Shown: piece by piece, positions 7,395-9,851 of the stretch
Layout of the letters: every line of letters begins with the position of its first letter
Numbering within the stretch: the first letter of the stretch is position 1
NCBI GenBank assembly: GCA_913045415.1
Contig: CAJWPW010000023.1
Location: 1 to 9,851 of the forward strand
Length of the DNA: 9,851 nucleotides
Reading direction: 5' to 3'
From: an uncultured Fidelibacterota bacterium
Lineage (GTDB): Bacteria > Marinisomatota > Marinisomatia > Marinisomatales > UBA1611
Notes under the pieces: generated by a model
Databases searched by the model: none
Told to the model about the DNA's origin: nothing
What the model saw: the letters and a program-made list of their open reading frames with translations, nothing else
Program-made: the position numbers and the translations under genes

Positions 7395-7423
7395 AATATA
7401 GGATGATGTGGGTATTTTTACAA
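7395..7423 (-). promoter_or_regulatory. predicted sigma70-type promoter for the minus-strand operon
   Basis: On the minus strand TTGTAA (7423-7418) is followed by exactly 17 bases and then TATATT (7400-7395), a good match to the -35 and -10 consensus. AT-rich sequence upstream could act as an UP element. The expected start near 7388 gives a leader of about 100 bases before the ATG at 7285. Promoter consensus in this lineage is not established from the window, so this rests on general bacterial rules. Confidence 0.5.
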
Positions 7424-7444
7424 GAAAAAGCCCCTAATTACTAT
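7417..7444 (+). promoter_or_regulatory. weak candidate promoter for the barrel-protein / peptidase genes
   Basis: TTTACA (7417-7422), 16 bases, TACTAT (7439-7444) is a partial sigma70-type match reading toward the gene at 7542. Its -35 overlaps the -35 of the divergent promoter, so the two would compete. A TATATT at 7471-7476 is an alternative -10 but has no convincing -35. Confidence 0.22.
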
Positions 7445-7525
7445 TTAATTCTAATTCTTAAATTTTCGGCTATATTTTCTTTCTAAATTCAAGTATGAAT
7501 CTTAATTTGATATAGCGCCCCATGC

Positions 7526-7530
7526 GGAGA
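7526..7530 (+). promoter_or_regulatory. Shine-Dalgarno for the gene at 7542
   Basis: GGAGA ends 11 bases before the ATG at 7542, slightly far but purine-rich and the only such motif nearby. The ATG at 7522 runs into a TGA after seven codons, so it is not the start. Confidence 0.5.
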
Positions 7531-7541
7531 ACCCTATCAAC

Positions 7542-8402
7542 ATGAAAAACATTGTTTTATTTATTACACTGAGTGCATCTCTTTTGATGGCACAATTTAG
7601 TTACCCCTTAGAAGATTTTCTGGGCGGCGGAATTGGCTACAGCCCAATGTATATTAAACTTGATTCAATTCCCGGGTCATCAGACCTAATGGGACTAGGG
7701 CTCAATCCAAAAAATTTCCGTGATCCTTTCGTGATTCATGGCGGTGAAGGCTTTGCCCATGTTACAGGCCGTTGGCGCATTGGAGGCTATGCTGGGGCTG
7801 GAGGTACAACAATTAGTACAGTACCTGATATTATCATTTTTCAGGATGATAATGACAATGATTCACTAGACGCAGGTGAGGATTTTAAAGATTATACTAA
7901 TTTTTTTAATCCGACAATTGAAGGAAAATTCACAATTTCTATGGGCGCTGCATCTATCGAATACGTTATGCCTCTTTTACAGGATCTTGAATTATCAGCT
8001 GGGGCTCTGATGGGCCTAGCGCGGGCAGGCATTGCCGTGGACCAGCAGAGCGGCAATCCAAGATGGGGAACAGTATTTGATAACGCATATGGTACTATGG
8101 ACAGTACAGGAACATTGTATTATGGTGTGGACTCAAATGATTATGATGAGCCAGTTATTTTACCGGGAACTATTCCAGGATTATTAAGAGATGTAAGTGC
8201 AACATTTTTTAATTTTCAACCATATGTAGCAGTGAAATGGCAATTTTTAGAACGATTAGGATTACGGATTAGCGTAGGATTTAATAAAGGAACTATTCCA
8301 GCGGGGAATTGGGTATTAAATGGGAGAACAAAAATTAGTGATTCACCTGCATCTTCGATCCAAGGCGCATCGTTTCGAACGATGCTTTATATTGGTTTAT
8401 AA
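7542..8402 (+). CDS. exported protein, probable outer-membrane beta-barrel, with EF-hand-like loop
   Basis: This 286-aa protein has a clear signal peptide (MKNIVLFITLSASLLMA, cut before Q18). The mature part alternates short amphipathic strands with glycine-rich turns (GGGIGYSPMYIKLD, GRWRIGGYAGAGG, EGKFTISMGAASIEYVM, PYVAVKWQFLERLGLRISVGF) and ends on a final strand RTMLYIGL. That pattern suggests a small outer-membrane barrel, about 10-12 strands by eye, or a related periplasmic beta-protein. Residues 102-114 (DDNDNDSLDAGED) resemble a calcium-binding EF-hand/thrombospondin-type Asp loop placed in a presumed loop between strands. Residues ~168-215 look like a second long loop. I do not recognise a named family. 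The gene is divergent from the propeller operon and only 16 bases upstream of the C-terminal processing peptidase, so it is probably co-transcribed with it. Confidence 0.85.
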   Translation: MKNIVLFITLSASLLMAQFSYPLEDFLGGGIGYSPMYIKLDSIPGSSDLMGLGLNPKNFRDPFVIHGGEGFAHVTGRWRIGGYAGAGGTTISTVPDIIIFQDDNDNDSLDAGEDFKDYTNFFNPTIEGKFTISMGAASIEYVMPLLQDLELSAGALMGLARAGIAVDQQSGNPRWGTVFDNAYGTMDSTGTLYYGVDSNDYDEPVILPGTIPGLLRDVSATFFNFQPYVAVKWQFLERLGLRISVGFNKGTIPAGNWVLNGRTKISDSPASSIQGASFRTMLYIGL

Positions 8403-8418
8403 AAAATAATAAAAAATC

Positions 8419-9851
8419 ATGTTTAAAAATTTCCGCCAGATTGGGCCAATAGCTCTATCTGCAACAATGGGCTTTTTGCTAGCTGCTTTCCTATTTATTC
8501 CAAAAGCTTATTCCAGCAATCAAAATGTGTACAAGGTCTTAAGAGAAAAGATCAATGTACTGCAACAGATTATCTCATATGTGAATCATTTTTATTTTGA
8601 TTCCGTTGATATGGATAAAGTGATGGATGGTGCTTTTCATGGACTTATGGAAGAATTAGATCCTCATTCCACCTACATTCCCGCCAAAGAGCAGGAAAAT
8701 ATAAGTGAACTTTTTAAGGGGAAATTCCAAGGTATTGGAATTGAATTTGATATTTTAGATGGTTTTATTACCGTCATATCACCTGTACCGGACAGTCCAT
8801 CAGATTTCGTTGGACTCATGCCGGGAGATAAAATAATCGCTATCAATGGTGAAGATGCATATAAGATCACCAAGGATGAAGTCTTCAAAAAACTGCGCGG
8901 AAGAAAAGGCACCAAGGTTGACGTCACCATCAGTCGAATTGGGACCCAAAAACCATTCGACGTGACAATTATTCGGGATAATATCCCTATTTACAGCGTG
9001 GGTGCCGCTACTATGATCGATGAAAATACCGGATATATTTTCCTGCGACGATTCTCCGCCACAACAACTACTGAAGTCAAAGCCGCCCTAGAAAAACTTC
9101 AAGCTCAGGGCATGACGCGCCTATTGTTTGACCTTCGTGGAAACAGCGGAGGTTTTTTAGAACAGGCTGCAGCCGTATCAGATCAATTTATTACATCAAC
9201 AGATACCTTAGTTTATACCATAGGAAAAATCAAAGAATCCAACCAGGTCTTTTCATCAAATCCAAAAATAGGTTGGGATAGTTTTTCACTCATAGTTATG
9301 ATAAATCGAGGATCTGCCAGTGCCAGTGAAATTGTTTCAGGTGCAATCCAGGATTTGGATCGTGGACTTGTTGTAGGTGAAACAAGTTTTGGAAAAGGCC
9401 TTGTTCAGCGCCAGTTACCCTTGGATTCCGGTGCAGCAGTTCGAGTGACTATTGCCCGATATTATACACCTTCTGGGCGCTTGATTCAGCGACCTTATGA
9501 AAATGGGAATGACTTGGCTTATTATAGAGAATTGTATGAAACGGACCGTGAATCCAAGATTGATAGCTTGAAAGAACTACGTCCAAAATACAGTACAAAA
9601 GCGGGGCGTGTTGTTTATGGCGGTGGCGGCATTACACCTGATGTTTATATTCCATATAAAAACACCATGAATGGGGAAACAGGAAAAGTATTAAGAAATC
9701 CTAAACGACCCATATTTAATTTTGCATCTGAATTTGCGTCTACACGCCCAAATGAGTTTCATTCATTTATAAAATTCAGGGACACATGGGAAGTGTCAGA
9801 GAAATTATTTGATGATTTTCTGGTACATCTTGAAAAAGATTCTATAGATGT
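8419..9851 (+). CDS. C-terminal processing peptidase, CtpA/Prc family (peptidase S41A), 3' truncated
   Basis: The first 477 codons are visible and the frame runs off the right edge. Residues 11-31 form a hydrophobic signal or membrane anchor, so the enzyme acts in the periplasm. Family landmarks follow in order: DPHSTYIP (81-88), KFQGIGIEF opening a PDZ domain (~102-185) with PGDKIIAING (135-144), FDLRGNSGGFL (237-247), NRGSASASEIVSGA (296-309), GETSFGKGLVQ (320-330), YYTPSGRLIQ (348-357) and GGITPDV (403-409). The Ser-Lys dyad is S301 and K326, 25 apart as in E. coli Prc and B. subtilis CtpB, with the supporting Gln at 330. Such proteases cleave exported proteins near their C-termini or degrade them after recognition by the PDZ domain. 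The start follows the preceding gene by 16 bases of almost pure A/T with no Shine-Dalgarno; it is set by the N-terminal anchor and the absence of an alternative. The true length would be about 500-550 aa by family habit. Confidence 0.95.
   Translation, partial: MFKNFRQIGPIALSATMGFLLAAFLFIPKAYSSNQNVYKVLREKINVLQQIISYVNHFYFDSVDMDKVMDGAFHGLMEELDPHSTYIPAKEQENISELFKGKFQGIGIEFDILDGFITVISPVPDSPSDFVGLMPGDKIIAINGEDAYKITKDEVFKKLRGRKGTKVDVTISRIGTQKPFDVTIIRDNIPIYSVGAATMIDENTGYIFLRRFSATTTTEVKAALEKLQAQGMTRLLFDLRGNSGGFLEQAAAVSDQFITSTDTLVYTIGKIKESNQVFSSNPKIGWDSFSLIVMINRGSASASEIVSGAIQDLDRGLVVGETSFGKGLVQRQLPLDSGAAVRVTIARYYTPSGRLIQRPYENGNDLAYYRELYETDRESKIDSLKELRPKYSTKAGRVVYGGGGITPDVYIPYKNTMNGETGKVLRNPKRPIFNFASEFASTRPNEFHSFIKFRDTWEVSEKLFDDFLVHLEKDSID

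Noticed and set aside
7062..7406. Plus-strand open frame of 114 codons across the start of the 855-aa gene and its leader
   Set aside because: It lies antisense to a well-supported signal peptide and propeller region, has no credible ribosome binding site, and its translation looks like a shadow (Cys/Ser/Arg-rich, no domain pattern).
8673..8930. Minus-strand open frame of 85 codons inside the peptidase gene
   Set aside because: It is fully antisense to the PDZ region of a strongly conserved protease and shows no features of its own.

Overview
The window looks like chromosomal DNA from a Gram-negative bacterium of the Fibrobacterota-Chlorobiota-Bacteroidota (FCB) neighbourhood, most plausibly Marinimicrobia/Neomarinimicrobiota, Calditrichota or a KSB1-like lineage. 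This is inferred from the QNYPNPFNP sorting/FlgD-like C-terminus of the first gene, the long exported beta-propeller and Ig-like proteins, weak or absent Shine-Dalgarno sites and AT-rich spacers. No rRNA or other taxonomic marker is present, so the assignment is tentative. I saw no tRNA, CRISPR array, insertion sequence or phage gene.

Layout: (1) 1-666, plus strand: C-terminal part of a secreted protein ending in a type-A sorting / FlgD-Ig-like domain. (2) 667-839: spacer between convergent genes, with one good stem-loop. (3) 840-7285, minus strand: a two-gene operon read right to left. The upstream gene (4718-7285, 855 aa) and downstream gene (840-4709, 1289 aa) are 8 bases apart, and the Shine-Dalgarno of the second overlaps the stop codon of the first. 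Both proteins start with a signal peptide followed directly by a homologous FG-GAP/VCBS-like beta-propeller region, then diverge. The larger continues into a linker, an array of cadherin-like/putative-Ig repeats and a C-terminal hydrophobic helix. The smaller continues into a proline/acid-rich linker, a globular domain I do not recognise and a long acidic, disordered tail. (4) 7286-7541: divergent control region with a good sigma70-type promoter for the minus-strand operon and a possible 5' UTR hairpin. (5) 7542-8402, plus strand: an exported, probable outer-membrane beta-barrel protein with an EF-hand-like Asp-rich loop. (6) 8419-9851, plus strand: a C-terminal processing peptidase (CtpA/Prc family, S41) with its Ser-Lys-Gln catalytic set intact, cut by the window edge.

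Taken together this is a cell-envelope locus. The most notable part is the tandem pair of paralogous propeller proteins, co-transcribed and translationally linked, which may form a periplasmic or surface complex. Its function cannot be read from the sequence. The adjacent divergent barrel protein and periplasmic protease fit an envelope theme, but a functional link to the pair is only inference.
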